From Pseudomicrostroma phylloplanum (Eukaryota > Basidiomycota > Exobasidiomycetes > Microstromatales), in assembly GCA_039545275.1 (NCBI GenBank), contig BCHS01000002.1, positions 496,001-560,000 on the forward strand: a DNA stretch of 64,000 nucleotides. The letters run 5' to 3'. Numbering within the stretch: the first letter of the stretch is position 1; each line of letters starts with the position of its first letter. Below, piece by piece: positions 1-11,029 of this stretch. The notes under the pieces were generated by a model. That model was given only the letters and a program-made list of their open reading frames with translations. It did not search any database and was not told where the DNA came from. The position numbers and the translations under genes were made by a program.

Positions 1-889
1 AGGGCGGCCTTTGCGGCCTCGGGAGTGGTGAACTCGACGTATCCGAAACCCTTGGACTTGCCGGTGTCACGGTCGGTCATGACCTTGGCGCGGGTGATCT
101 CACCGAACTCCTGGAATTCGGACTGCAGCCACTCGTCGTCGACGTTCCAGCTCAGTCGGCCAACGAAGATGTTGCAGGTGGCATCGGGGTCGGCGGCCTC
201 GGCGGCGGGTGCCTCGGTCTTGGCCTTCTTGGCGGGTGCCTCCTCCTCGTCAGCCTTGCGCTTCTTTGCGGCAGCAGCAGGTGCAGGTGCGGCCTCCTCC
301 TCAGCATCAGAGTCAGAGTCCGAGTCCGAATCGGAAGAGGAGTCAGAGTCGGAAGTGTCGTCCTTCTTGGCGGCGACAGCAGCGGCGGGCTTCTCCTCGG
401 CTTCCTCGTCTGAAGAGTCGTCAGAGTCGGAGGAGTCGGAAGACGAGTCGTCCGAGTCGGCGGCGGCGGCAGCAGCAGCCTTGCCATTTGTAGCGGGCTT
501 GGCTACCTCGGCCTGAGGGAAGGAGAGGGAACAGGGTGGGATAGGGGTAAGTGTTGGTCCATTGGCTGTGCTAGTAGGCGTTCTCCCCCAGCCCGTACAC
601 CCCGTATACCTGACTGCCGGACATGGCGAGCCGATCCCACTTCGCTACTCACCTCGCTCTCGGATGAGTCGCTGTCACTGTCGCTGTCATCACTGTCATC
701 ACTGTCGCTCGAGTCCTCTGAGCTCTCCTCTGGCTCGGGTGTGGGCTCCTTCTTGCTCTTCTTTGACTTCTTGTCAGCCTTTACGGGAGCGGCAGCTGCT
801 GCTTCCTTCTTGCTGGACTTCTTGCCGTTGGTGGCAGCGGCGGCGGGTGCCGGTGCGGCGGCTACTTGTGACTTGTCCTTCTTTCCCAT
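1..889 (-). CDS. NSR1: Nucleolin/Nsr1-like nucleolar RRM protein (partial, C-terminus beyond window)
   Basis: The protein begins at the ATG at 889 (MGKKDK) and runs off the left edge. One phase-0 intron (513-652) has a GTGAGTAG donor and a CTCAG acceptor. The N-terminal half is Lys-rich, followed by long Ser/Asp/Glu tracts of the kind phosphorylated by casein kinase 2 in nucleolar proteins. An RRM then starts near position 150, with RNP2 IFVGRLSW and RNP1 KGFGYVEF visible. Acidic tracts followed by RRMs are the layout of yeast Nsr1, fission yeast Gar2 and nucleolin, which act in pre-rRNA processing and 40S production in the nucleolus. Only the first RRM lies in the window, so a second RRM and a GAR tail are expected outside it but not seen. 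An upstream in-frame ATG is absent; the longer open frame begins at a non-ATG codon. RRPE-like AAAATTT elements lie upstream. Confidence 0.85.
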
Positions 890-1249
890 TGTGTGAAGTT
901 GTTGATTTGGTATTGTAGAGATGTATAGGTGCAAGGATGGTAAGGAAAGGGAAGGGCAGCTTGTCTCTGTGCGTGCGTTGGCCATCTATTTGGACTTGGC
1001 CTGAGCCTCTGCCGTCGGATTCTTCAAAAATTGTGCCTCGCCAAAATTTGCGCGCACACACGCCTCGCTCAAGCACCAGCCACCCGGGTCAGGCAAAGAT
1101 CTCGGCCGATGACGCGGGCAGCCTCACACGGAAAGGGACGCAGGCCACGCGAGCCAGGAACAGATTAGACGAGTCGATTTGACACGAAATTACTAGTGGT
1201 ACAACAGACGAGAAGTAGGTAGTGGATGCTGCTCGCCCTTGGCCGATCA
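890..1249. promoter_or_regulatory. Upstream region of the nucleolin-like gene with RRPE-like elements
   Basis: No gene is seen here. The gap lies between the start of the nucleolin-like gene and the end of the next minus-strand gene. It holds AAAAATT at 1026-1032 and AAAATTT at 1043-1049, resembling the ribosomal RNA processing element. No exact PAC element (GATGAG core followed by a C) was seen. The functional assignment is an inference. Confidence 0.35.
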
Positions 1250-2952
1250 TCAAGCATCCCTGGACACGTCGGAGAGCTGCACAATCGACGTGTCCGCCGT
1301 CACAAAGATCCTAGATCCCGCAGCGGACCCACACACAGACTCGTCTCCTTCGCCGGGAATGACCAGAGCGTCACAGCGTGGACTATGGCCAGTCGAAACA
1401 TTAGTAGACGCCCACATGCTGCCCTCGCTCCTGACAGACCGGCCACCTGGAGACGAAGGGTCCAATGAGCCAGCTGTACGTGGGCGGGAGCGTCCGCTAC
1501 CCTTCTTCATTGGCACTGACAGCCGATCCACCGACTTGAATGCCATCGTTTCTGCTGGCGTCTCCGACTTCGATGCCAAGGCATTCGCCGTGCCAGGTCT
1601 CTTGCCAGTCCGTGAAGGACGAGGTGGCGGTGGCCGGCCTATTGTGGTCGGTACATTGCGCAACAGCTCCCGTGACATTTCCAGGGATCGTCGTGGATCA
1701 TCCATCAGACGGCCTCGTTGCAGCGAAAGCGACAGCGGCGTGTTGGGGACGCTCGGGTACAAGAGGTGTACCGAGTCCGTGGCCGACTCGGCGGCCCTGG
1801 TGTTGTTGACGATGTCGCTGACCGAACTGACTGGGCCAATGCCAGGGTAGAAGACGGTGGTGTTGATCTGCTTCTGAGCCGCTGCGTACAGTCTTAGGTG
1901 GCTCGTCAATGGTGACGCCCCGCAGATATGTCTAGCAAGGGCAAAGGCTAGCGAGATCCTCGTACTTTGGATGTCCTGGTAACAGTCAAAGCTAATGGCC
2001 GTCAGCTGCGGTAGATTCATTGAGCCTCGTCTATGTCACTCACCGGCTCTGTAGTGAGTCCAGCGTCGAGGATCGTCTTCAAGCGTCTGTCCATCTTCCC
2101 CTCCAGCGTCTGAAAGATGCTCTCGGCACTCAACTTCATGCCCTTCTTTGCCAAAGCTGTGTTGACAAGACCCTTGATCAAATCGACTCTCTCTTCGAAC
2201 GCGTCCGGTGTGTATCCGACCGGCGGTGGACAAAGCAGATCGATGATCCGGATGAACTCGGCGCGTCCTTCAGTGTCAGCGACGACGAGGGCATCCGTTG
2301 TCAGTCCTGAGGACTTGCTCCTGTTGATCAAGTGTCCCACAGCTCCCTGTTGGATCAAGCCTCCCGTCCTTGTGCCCTTCTTCGGCGAAAAGGGGCGGAT
2401 CATACTTGGCACATTGTGCAGCCGGCTCATGCGCCAATTGCTTGCCCCTGCGCTCCGCGTGAAGCCAACCCTACTCGTGTCCAGAGATCGCCGTGTCTTG
2501 TCGGGGATCACTTCAGATGTAGAAGCATATAGGGTGATACTGCTGTTCATGTGGTGGAGTTGAGTACATGCACGCCTATCGAGGTTGACAGCAGAGGACG
2601 ATGGTTGTAGCGGTTGCCACTTTGACTCTGTCAGAACCGCCATCGATTGTGCCGGAGACGCATCGCTGTAGACCGAGGTAGACCTGTCCAAGGACTGGCT
2701 CTTGCTGCTTGCCTGCTTGAAGGACGATTTCGAAGGACGCATGAAGTGGGCAAACGACTTCCTCTGCGCCGATTGCACTGCGCTGTCAGGGATGCTTGTC
2801 GACCATCGCGTGAGCTGCTCCATTGGCGGAGGCGAGTCGAGCAAAGTTGGCCATCCAGAAGGAGAAGGAGAGACAGTCTGAGAATTGGAGGTCGTCATGA
2901 GGCTTCTCGAGCCAGCGCTGGAGCCTGCACGCAGTCTTGACAGGAAGCCCAT
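1250..2952 (-). CDS. Uncharacterised fungal protein, low-complexity N-terminus with a helical core
   Basis: I do not recognise this gene. Two open frames join through a short phase-0 intron. The donor GTGAGTGACAT begins at 2043, and the acceptor is either TTACCAG (intron 1976-2043, 68 bases, preferred) or CCGCAG (intron 2006-2043, 38 bases). Both keep frame; the longer model gives 544 residues. The start is the ATG at 2952 (MGFLSRLRAG); the codon at 2961 is GTG. The first 190 residues are Ser-rich with basic stretches. Residues about 220-330 look folded and helical (TEGRAEFIRIIDLLCPPPVG and following), and a second Ser/Pro/Arg-rich tail follows. There are no transmembrane segments or clear catalytic motifs. 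A TATA-like TATATA lies about 100 bases upstream. It could be a signalling or cytoskeletal adaptor, but nothing in the sequence proves that. Confidence 0.6.
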
Positions 2953-3669
2953 CTTGTACACTGGCGGGGGACGCAGTGAGGCTTAGGGGCAGGGACACGC
3001 GACACAGAGAAGGCCAGAAAGAGGGAGCATGCTCAGGAAGGCGTCATGACTATATAGCCAGAACGAGTGAACAGTCGCTTGTAGGCATGTCAAAAGACGA
3101 GGAAGGGCAGACACAAGGGAGGGAGGTGCACCAACCCCGAAAGACGACGATAGGGGGCATCGTTGCTAGGGGGCAAGCCCGGGCGCGAAGTAGATGAGGC
3201 TTGGGAAGACTCATTAAGGGAGCCAGGCGAGTATAAGCAAGGAGATGAACTCAGAAGGAATGCAGGTCTCGCCGCCCAAGCAATGTATCCTCAGGGGCGG
3301 CGGCGGCCTGAGCTACGGGGCTCGGACCTTGTACCTGTGCCTGAGAAAGGGGTCCGGGTTCATCTCGCCCTTGATCAACAAAGAAACGCCAGACGGCAAG
3401 GCGGCAAAAGTCGAGATGTTCCGGGGCACTCGGCGAGGATTGTGCCCTTGCGACGCTCGAGGGGGCTCACTCAGACGCATGGCCCTCAGCGAGTAGAGTC
3501 AGATCACTGAGACCATCGCTGGCCCCACCCACAGCCTCGCCTCTCCCAGACGCTATCGTAGCTCTGTTATCTTTTGCAATCTATTTGCGATTCGCTGATG
3601 GTATTGAGTCAACGAAGGCAAACAGATGTTCCATCACATCTCTCCTTTTGCGCATAGCTGCCTTCCTCT
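2953..3669. other. Intergenic region, no gene seen
   Basis: Open frames here (for example 3163-3510) lack recognisable domains and have no matching splice context. Apart from the TATA-like element at 3050-3057 I see nothing to annotate. It spans the upstream region of the uncharacterised gene and the downstream flank of NDUFA2. Confidence 0.4.
3050..3057 (-). promoter_or_regulatory. TATA-like element upstream of the uncharacterised gene
   Basis: The sequence CTATATAG, palindromic around TATATA, sits about 100 bases before the ATG at 2952. That is a plausible distance for a TATA box of the minus-strand gene. It is seen directly; function is inferred. Confidence 0.35.
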
Positions 3670-4191
3670 CTATGTCAGGAGCTCTTGGAACTTCTTCTGC
3701 ACGTCCTGTTCGCTCAAGCCGTCCACTTCCACCTGCTTCTCTACGCCGCGCTCTGATGGAGTGAGAGATTGCGAGACGATATGGTTGGTCAGCAGCTGTT
3801 CACCCTTGCTCACCTGTCGCTCGTTGCGCCAGTGTACTCACCAAATCTGGCAAAGATGCGAGCTGGTGTACCATGTGCCTCACGTACCAGGAAGGGCAGC
3901 TCGGGATTTGAGGCCTTGATGCCCTTGTAGGAGTTCTGAATGAATTGCCTGATGATGCCATGTCATGAGGGGAGAGGCCTTGGTCAGCTTTCGCGAGTTC
4001 CCAGCATACCCTGGAGAGCCATCTTCTCCTCTTGCTCCTGCCTGTACCACCATTGCTAATCCACCTGCTCCCTTCTGGCTTTCAATTGCTCACCTAGTGC
4101 CTGCCGATGCCTGTCCAGTCTGGCAGAGGTGCAGCCTGACCTCCTTGAGCGACTTTGGGAAAGCCTTTGCAAGCGCCTTTGATGCCGACAT
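3670..4191 (-). CDS. NDUFA2: NADH dehydrogenase (complex I) subunit NDUFA2 / B8-type
   Basis: Three short exons (4094-4191, 3842-3948, 3670-3752) splice to a 95-residue protein. Donors are GTGAGC and GTGAGT; acceptors are ATCAG and ATCAG. The product begins MSASKALAKAFPKSL, then shows the L51/S25/CI-B8 thioredoxin-like fold pattern: EVRLHLCQTGQAS, then RQFIQNSYKGIKASNPELPF, then LVREAHGTPARIFARF, and ends with a helix GLSEQDVQKKFQELL. The length and the order (strand, helix, NPELP-hairpin, REA.G..AR.+AR) match NDUFA2 and the Neurospora 10.5 kDa subunit, an accessory subunit of the peripheral arm in mitochondria. The single Cys in HLCQ matches the redox-active region of the human protein. The gene is split so finely that no long open frame reveals it. 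It is divergent from RPN11, with 291 bases between. Confidence 0.88.
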
Positions 4192-4482
4192 GATGAGCGG
4201 GTGAGAGTCGATGGGGGTGAAGGATGATTGGTGTAGTCTATGGCCCTGTGCTCGGAAAGGCGTTCAGTCGGAGGGTAGACTGAGGCTGGCGGGCTTGGCC
4301 TGGAGGCGAGATGAGATGCGCGCTCAGGGCTTGCGAGTCCCTTTCCTTCTCCACTCAGACAGGCCTCGTACCCCGTGGCTCACTCCAACACTCCTACTCA
4401 CCCGCGACAGTAGGCATATACCCCCTCCTTTGTCCCCTCGTATTCCAAAAATCCCTCTCATACCGCATACGAGACTCACACC

Positions 4483-5706
4483 ATGGACTTTGGAAGACTG
4501 ATGAGGCAGGCGCAGATGGGCGGAGGCGGTCCTGGCGCTGGAGCAGGAGCAGGCGGAGACACACCACAGAACGACAACGCCGAGACAGTCTACATCTCCA
4601 GTCTGGCACTACTCAAGGTGAGCGAGCGGACGTGCTAGGCGCGAGACGTTATGCTTGCAGGCCATTCTGACATCACACTATCATCACCCGTCAACCACCC
4701 CTTTCCCTTGACACAATCTGCTTCCCTGTCCCCCCTCCAGATGCTCAAGCACGGAAGGGCAGGTGTACCTATGGAGGTCATGGGTCTGATGTTGGGAGAG
4801 TTCGTGGACGATTACACAGTGACAGTCATCGACGTCTTTGCCATGCCTCAATCGGGTACATCGGTGACCGTCGAGTCTGTTGACCCAGTCTTCCAGACGA
4901 ACATGCTGGAGATGCTGAAGCAGACAGGCAGGTGAGTCAGCGAGCCTCGAGACGGTTCTAAGGCACATTGTGCCTAATATGTGATGCTGACCGGTCCTCT
5001 GATATTCTTATGGTCTCTCTCTCAAGGCCCGAGATGGTCGTAGGCTGGTACCACTCTCATCCTGGTTTCGGCTGCTGGCTCTCCAACGTCGACATCAACA
5101 CACAGCAGGCCTTTGAGCAACTAAACGATAGAGCAGTGGCAGTGGTAGTAGACCCTATCCAGTCGGTGAAGGGCAAGGTCGTCATCGATGCCTTCCGTCT
5201 GATCAACCCTTCGTCAGCCATGCTCGGTCAAGAGCCGAGACAGACCACCTCCAACATCGGCCACTTGAACAAGCCCTCGATCCACTCCCTCATTCATGGT
5301 CTGAACAGGCACTACTACTCGATTGCAATCACATACAGGAAGACAGAGCTGGAGCAGAGCATGCTGGGCAACTTGCACAAGAGGAATTGGACAGAAGGAT
5401 TGAGGCTGAGGGACTGGGGCGTGCATCGGGAGAACAACGAGAAGGCCATCAAGGTGAGTGTTCTCACAACAAGGCCAGTCATGTCTCTCCGCTGATTCGC
5501 TGACCGCCACCCAAATCACCTTCACACGACAGAAAATGCTGGCACTGTCCGAGGCGTACAACAAGTCTGTGCAAGAGGAGAGCACACTGACAGCCGAACA
5601 GATGAAGACGAGGCATGTGGGCAAGCAAGATCCCAAGAGGCACTTGGAGGATGCAGTCGAGAAGGCAATGGGAGATCAGATTGTTCAGTCGCTAGGCGCA
5701 ATGTGA
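4483..5706 (+). CDS. RPN11: 26S proteasome lid deubiquitinase Rpn11 (PSMD14)
   Basis: Four exons (4483-4617, 4741-4931, 5027-5453, 5533-5706) give a 308-residue protein, the usual length for Rpn11. The MPN+ domain contains the JAMM zinc motif, [14 protein letters not shown], with His118, His120 and Asp131 by my count and an upstream catalytic Glu in [14 protein letters not shown]. The insert [11 protein letters not shown] and the C-terminal helices ([19 protein letters not shown]) are those of Rpn11 rather than Csn5. It removes ubiquitin chains from substrates at the proteasome lid, coupled to ATP-driven translocation. The N-terminus carries a Gly/Ala-rich linker ([14 protein letters not shown]) longer than in yeast. 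The third splice joins AIK to KML, matching the family. No Rpn4-type PACE element (GGTGGCAAA) was seen in the 291-base promoter. Confidence 0.97.
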
Positions 5707-5975
5707 GTCATCAAAGGCGGGCGTGATTGACATTAGGGGTCATGAAAGCTACTGATACGAAATGATACGAATACTGACTACATACCATCTTGACGTTCCG
5801 GGTCCTCTTTCTTACAGGCTACTGGCAGAGCTGTAGAGAGCCTTACTGCGAGCAATACAACTTACATACAACGCACGAAATGTTGGAATGCGCGCTCTGC
5901 CTCCAGGATGGCGTTGCAAGATGGTTCCTGATACTTTTGCTGATGCTCGACGTCTGCTATACGCGCCTCACGCGT

Positions 5976-7511
5976 CTAATCCGCTCCCCTTTCTCCCTCC
6001 CCAGCTTTCTTGACCCTACCGAGGAGCTCGACGACGACTGCCTCGCTGGACATTGTGGCGTCATGTCCCGCATCGGCCATGACGAGCTTCTCATATCTTA
6101 TTCCTCTGCTCCCCTCTTGATCATCTGCTCCCACTTCCCTTTGCCCAGATCGAAAGAGTTGGTCCAGCCAGTCCCTCCCCCTCTGCGGAATCAGTCGATC
6201 GCCCATGGCCCACACGCACACCACGTCCGCTCCGCCCTGCCGGCTTAACGAGTCTACCCTCTCGCGTATGAGCGTCTCCAGCTGGGCATTGTTCAACTGC
6301 GGGGCATGGCCGAGGGAGAGGAGAAAGTCCTCTGTGATGCCGGTGAGGGGCTCGGAGTACATCATCTCGAAGATGAGGCGCGAGCCGTTGGTCTCGTTGA
6401 GTGTAAAGGGCCGCGCTGTACCTGGGTGAAGAAGGCGCGCCTGCCCGACGCCTTCTCCAGCTTCCTCGCCTTCGTCTGTCGAGCCAGAAGGGTAGGCTCG
6501 ACTGTCTAGAGTGTACTTGTGGTGCGACTCGTGCGGAGGGAGGAACTTCGCCCGAGGCCAGCGAGCCTTGGCCTTGGAGCGTACCTTTTGTCCTTTGCGT
6601 GAGGTGGGCGAGGGTGGTGGATCCAGACCGACGCTGCTCACAAAAGGATTCGGGACGGGCGTGAAGACGGGCGTGCTCGCAGCGCCCAGCTCGGCGCTCT
6701 CTCGCTCTCTCCCTGCCCCAAGAGAAGTGCTTGGACGTGCGGTGGTCGACAGACTGGTGCGTGGCTGTGGCTCCTCATCGTCGGTGCCCCTGACCACGCC
6801 TGAGCTCCATCCGAGCCAGGCCTTCGCAGTGTCTTGTGCCATCCCTGTACTGCTCATCGCCATCGTTAGCGCCCTTCCCACGCCGGGGATGACAGTCGTG
6901 CCGAGACGGACCACTCCGGCCGGCAGAAGGGCTAGAGAGGATCGTGAGACGGACGTTGGAACCCAAGGCGAGGAGAGGAGCAGCAGAGGTCGAGAGCCGA
7001 AGGGCGAGGCAAAGGGAGATTTCGGCGACTGAAGAGACTGCGATAGCTGGGAGAAGTGTTGCAGTAGATCCAGGGCGTAGAGGAAGCCGGCCGAGTGCGC
7101 CAGTACGGCAATGGGAAGGCTCCCCTCTGGCAACTTCAAGTGCTCATCGATGAGCCCCTCTGCCTGTAGCACGCTGATGGTCTGGCAGCGCGAGGTGTGC
7201 ATGCGAGCTCCCAACGGACACGCAGCAGTCGCTCCACTTCCAGGTCGATCGATTGCAACGAGCTTTACGCCCACTAGCCTGCAGATCCCATCGAGGAACA
7301 GGGCGAGGTAGCGCGAGCATCCCGAGGGGAGACAGTACAGCACCACGTGTTTCGAGGAGAGATCACCCACCACGGCAAAGGAGACTGATGATGAGGTGCG
7401 TGGACACTTGATGCGTCTGTGGAAGTTACCGGAACTGAGGTGTGCTAGGAAAGAGACGTTGATGGGTGCACAGGAGGAGCCGGTTGCGTACCGCCAAGGA
7501 GCAGAAGACAT
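5976..7511 (-). CDS. Alpha/beta hydrolase-fold protein, fungal, uncharacterised
   Basis: This is a single-exon gene of 511 residues from the ATG at 7511 (MSSAPWRYATG); the longer frame from 7613 extends past this to a less likely start. An N-terminal strand HVVLYCLPSGCSRYL and the loop AIDRPGSGAT match the oxyanion and first-strand regions of alpha/beta hydrolases. The nucleophile elbow reads LAHSAGFLYALDLL, so the first Gly of GxSxG is Ala. A late strand VVCVWAMGDRLIP supplies a candidate acid residue, and LVMADAGHDATM a candidate His. A long Ser/Pro- and Lys/Arg-rich insert (about residues 270-380) interrupts the lid region. No signal peptide or clear membrane anchor is visible. It could be a lipase, esterase or thioesterase; the substrate is unknown. 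It converges with RPN11 and diverges from the YFH7-like kinase. Confidence 0.75.
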   Translation of the reverse strand: MSSAPWRYATGSSCAPINVSFLAHLSSGNFHRRIKCPRTSSSVSFAVVGDLSSKHVVLYCLPSGCSRYLALFLDGICRLVGVKLVAIDRPGSGATAACPLGARMHTSRCQTISVLQAEGLIDEHLKLPEGSLPIAVLAHSAGFLYALDLLQHFSQLSQSLQSPKSPFASPFGSRPLLLLSSPWVPTSVSRSSLALLPAGVVRLGTTVIPGVGRALTMAMSSTGMAQDTAKAWLGWSSGVVRGTDDEEPQPRTSLSTTARPSTSLGAGRERESAELGAASTPVFTPVPNPFVSSVGLDPPPSPTSRKGQKVRSKAKARWPRAKFLPPHESHHKYTLDSRAYPSGSTDEGEEAGEGVGQARLLHPGTARPFTLNETNGSRLIFEMMYSEPLTGITEDFLLSLGHAPQLNNAQLETLIRERVDSLSRQGGADVVCVWAMGDRLIPQRGRDWLDQLFRSGQREVGADDQEGSRGIRYEKLVMADAGHDATMSSEAVVVELLGRVKKAGEGERGAD

Positions 7512-7896
7512 GGTGCGGGTGTTGGTCGCGGTAGGGCGATGTGGGCCCAGATGGTGGGTCCCAATTGGCTCATCGTTTCTGGGTAGAGTACTTGAACCCT
7601 GCACTGCGAGCATCGTTCACCCCCCTTCGCGTCAGGAGTGAGGGGCCAGGCGGTAGACAGGGGGTGTGAGGGGTGGATACCGCAACGCCAGCCGGCGATG
7701 GCCGTGGGAAACAACCATCGTCGGAAACAACCTTGGAACTTGGGGGGCTGATTGCTGCTGCTGCTGCACAGACCCTCTTCGGCGATTTTGTCCTTTGGCT
7801 GCCATGCAGTGCGCCTGCCTGCCCCTTTGCTCCCACTTTCTTGTTTCCGCATTGCTCGGAGCAAGTCAGGTACAAGCAGCCAGGAATACAGAGGTC
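7512..7896. promoter_or_regulatory. Divergent promoter region, hydrolase / YFH7-like kinase
   Basis: The 385 bases separate two divergent starts. The open frames here overlap one another and carry no domain signal. I see no clear TATA or known fungal element. Confidence 0.3.
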
Positions 7897-8795
7897 ATGG
7901 ATGCAGCGGTAGACGCATTGGCAGATGGCCTCGTACAGACGCTGGCCAGGTGAGTAGAGTTGGGCACAAGCACTCGTATGCCTGGGGGTCCCATACTCAC
8001 CATGCACTCACCCCCTCCACTCCGGCCCTGCCTTATCCAGCCTAGAGCCAAGCGAACGGTACCTTGTTGGAATCTCTGGCATCCCCGGCTCAGGCAAATC
8101 CACACTGGCAACCCATGTTTGCAAAGCAGTCAACGCCAAGCTAGGCGGAGCCGACAACGGCAGCTCCACCTCGCCCATAGCCGCCATTGTCGGCATGGAC
8201 GGCTGGCACTACACGCGTGCCCATCTAGCCACCTTTCCCAACCCGACCGAGGCGAAAGACCGACGGGGCGCAGCCTTCACTTTTGATGCTGCCTCCTTCT
8301 CCGAGTTTGTCTCCCTCCTCAGGATCAGACCCCAGGAGGTAGTCAAGGCTCCTTCCTTTGATCACGCCCTCAAGGATCCAATAGAGGAGGACGTAGAGGT
8401 TCGTCCGGAGCACAGGATCGTCATCATCGAGGGTTTGTACTGCAATTGCGACGATGGAGAGTGGGCAAAGGGAGCGCAGTTGCTCGATGAGAGGTGGGTG
8501 GTAGAGGTGGAGAGGGACGTCGCTAGGCAGAGGTTGAGGGTTAGACATGTCGAGACGGGCGTGGCAAAGGATGAGGAAGAAGCACTCTGGAGAGGTGAGT
8601 ACGTGCGAGAGGTTTCTCCACTGTTGTGCCAGGATATCGAGGCTGAAGGTGTTGAGGTTCCTGCTCTTCTCCCCCCTCGTCTTCTCTCTAGCGGACAACA
8701 ACGACCTACCCAATGGAGACTACCTCTTGTCTCACCTCCTCGAGCCAGTAAAGCGTATCAAGTCTCGCGAGGAAGAAGCGTGGGCGACGTCATAG
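7897..8795 (+). CDS. YFH7: YFH7-like P-loop kinase (phosphoribulokinase/uridine kinase superfamily)
   Basis: Three exons (7897-7949, 8041-8594, 8692-8795) give 236 residues. The first exon supplies only 17 residues (MDAAVDALADGLVQTLA). The P-loop GIPGSGKS is at residues 31-38. It is followed by MDGWHYTRAHLATF and RRGAAFTFDAASF, a hallmark of the YFH7/pantothenate kinase-like branch. The strand HRIVIIEGLYCN carries the Walker B-like acidic residue, and the lid motif RVRHVETGVAKDEEEALWR leads across the last intron into ADNNDLPNGDYLL. Yeast Yfh7 is described as an ATP-dependent kinase of unknown physiological substrate, so the substrate cannot be named. The last splice is supported because it completes the R..ND..NG motif of the family. 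Its 3' end faces the MFS transporter gene across 241 bases. Confidence 0.85.
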
Positions 8796-9036
8796 ACACA
8801 GTGAGACGCGCACGAGCATATACCAGTAATCAAACGGCTCACATAGACATATCAGCGCACTCGATCAGACGGGATGGTCAATTCGCTGCACACATCGTAA
8901 TGCAAGGTTTGAACGCTTTCTTTTGATTGACGGAACGGTAGTGACTAATGTTACAATATGATGAAAGTGTACAATACAGTAACGTGCAGCGAAATCAGGC
9001 CTAGAGGATGGTAGCAAGCCGCACATGCGAGCGGAG

Positions 9037-11029
9037 CTAGGCGACGAATTTGTACTTTGCCCTCAAGAAGGCGCCATACCTGAACAAGACTATGGGCACC
9101 GGCACGCCGGCCAGTGCGACAAACGCCAGCAGGGAGGAGCCCCATCCATACCCGAGGGTGTGGTACATCTTGTCCGCAAAGAGCGGAAAAGCCGCTGCTA
9201 GCACCGACCTCACCAGGACTGCACATGCAGTGGCCGAGGCCGAGTAAGGGATGAAGGCGTCGACGAGGTAGACGAGGATGGACTGGAAGCAGAGGATGGT
9301 CCCTGCCCCGACGAAGACGGAACCGACGAGGGGGAGGATCCAGTGTACACCCTCGGCGGCGGTCCAGCCGAAGGTGAAGAGACCGATGGGAAGGACGAAC
9401 ATGCCGGCGAGACAGAGGGGCAGACGGTACTCTGGCTCGCCTTTGCGGGTAGAGGAGGGAGGACCGGCTGCCTTTGCCTGCTGTGATAGCCCTGGCACGG
9501 GACTCGCCACGGCCTTCTCGCCAGCCTTTCCACTCTTGATGTGTGCCAGTGGCGGAGGGACAGGACCCACGACGGACAGGTCCTCAGTTGATCCTTGGCC
9601 AGATGCCTCGACGTCCTCGTCGTCAGCAGCCACTTTGTCCCTGCGTTGCATGATTAGGTCGATCTCTTCGGGCTGCTTGAACAGATACCACCCGATCTTG
9701 CCCCTACTGGCCACAAGTCGCCTGTAGATGCGGTCCTGACAGAGCGCATTGCACAATGCGGCAATGAGGAAGCCCAGTCCAAGACCCAGGTATGTCAGAC
9801 CCGTAGGTCCGGGGGCCCACTGGTAGTTGTGCAGGACGCGCGCCCGGTCAGGCCCACCACCATGTTTGTCTTCAGGGATCCGCTTCTGGAAGAGGAGTGG
9901 ATGCTCGACGAGGAAAAGAAAGATGACACCGTAGCAGAAGCCCATGTAGCAGGAAAAGGCTGCGCAGATGGGATTGGTGAAAAGGAGTCGGAATGGCCGG
10001 GAAAAGGCAATCTTCAGCTTGTCCTTGGCCTGACGACCAGGTATGAGAGCCGACGCTCGCTCTCTGAGATTGGGCTTCTTAGCGAGAGCGGCTAGTTGCT
10101 GAGTTGTTTCGGTGGGATGAAGGACTGCTGCTTGCTCACGCTCGAGCTGCTGTATCTGCTCAAGCCTCTCGGCAGCGACTCGTTTCCGCTTGTGACGCAG
10201 GAGCACGGGAGCGAACGTCTCTGGCAGGAAGAAGGTGGAGATAGCAATGAAAGCAGACAACTGCGTCGACATAGGGAGAGAGTACGCGAAGGGACGTGTA
10301 AGATGCTGCACGAGGGTGCACACGTTCGATGCGCTCGCTTTTACTCACGATGGTAAGGATCCACAAGAGCCATCTCCAGTTCTTCTCGCCGCTCTGGTCG
10401 ACCCAGCCACCCACAATGTTCCCGACCACAGGACCAAGCAAGGGGCCGAGACCATAGATGGCTTGGGCGGATCCACGCTCATTCGGCGCAAACATGTCGC
10501 CAATCGTACCTGCACCAAGACTGGGTCCCGAAGACCCCAATACGCCGGCGAAGAACCTCAGTACGCAGAGGGCTGCAAAATTGGGTGCAACAGAGCATCC
10601 AATGTTGAAGAGGACGAAGATGATAGAGGAGAGGAGATACACGGGCTGCCTTCCCTTGAGCTCACTCGCTGGAGCAAGACAGAAGGGCCCTGCTCCGAGA
10701 CCCAGGACGAAGAGACTGACGGGAAGGACGGAGAGGGGATGCGATCTGCCCACTTTGAACTCGGCGGTGATGCCATTGGCGCTAGCGATGATGATGGACG
10801 CTCCCAATGGACCGATGAAGCCCATGAGAGAGATGATGGTTGCCGTGATCCATTTCTTGAGCGTAGACCAATTGCGTGGGTCCTCTGGACCTTCTAGCTT
10901 GACTTGAAAGTCATCTATCACGGCTGCAGGAGCTGGCTGTATCCGCGGTCCTGATGTTCCTTGTGAAGCAGCTTCAGGCTGCTGAATGGGTATCTTCTCC
11001 GAAGCTGAAGGTGGTACATGAGATGCCAT
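9037..11029 (-). CDS. Major facilitator superfamily transporter, DHA1 (drug:H+ antiporter) type
   Basis: Two exons (10349-11029 and 9037-10260) joined in phase 0 give 634 residues. The cytoplasmic N-terminus ends with DPRNWSTLKKW, the motif typical of fungal polyspecific DHA1 exporters of the Flr1/Tpo1 type. Twelve hydrophobic segments can be traced. Signature loop motifs include the PASELKGRQPVYL loop (motif A-like), RFFAGVLGSSGPSLGAG, and GPLLGPVVGNIVGGWVDQ (antiporter motif C-like). The central cytoplasmic loop is unusually long, and a second soluble insert of about 100 residues rich in acidic and Pro residues (DKVAADDEDVEASG and following) lies between helices 8 and 9. The spliced join reads WILTI-LSAFIAISTFFLPETFAP, restoring the PET-FAP element of the family. 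It should sit in the plasma membrane and export toxic or drug-like compounds or polyamines; the substrate is unknown. Confidence 0.88.

Noticed and set aside
152..487. Long plus and minus open frames across the nucleolin-like gene
   Set aside because: They are shadows of the repetitive Ser/Asp/Glu and Ala codons in the real minus-strand exon.
4192..4482. Possible proteasome PACE element in the RPN11 promoter
   Set aside because: GGTGGCAAA and close variants were not found.
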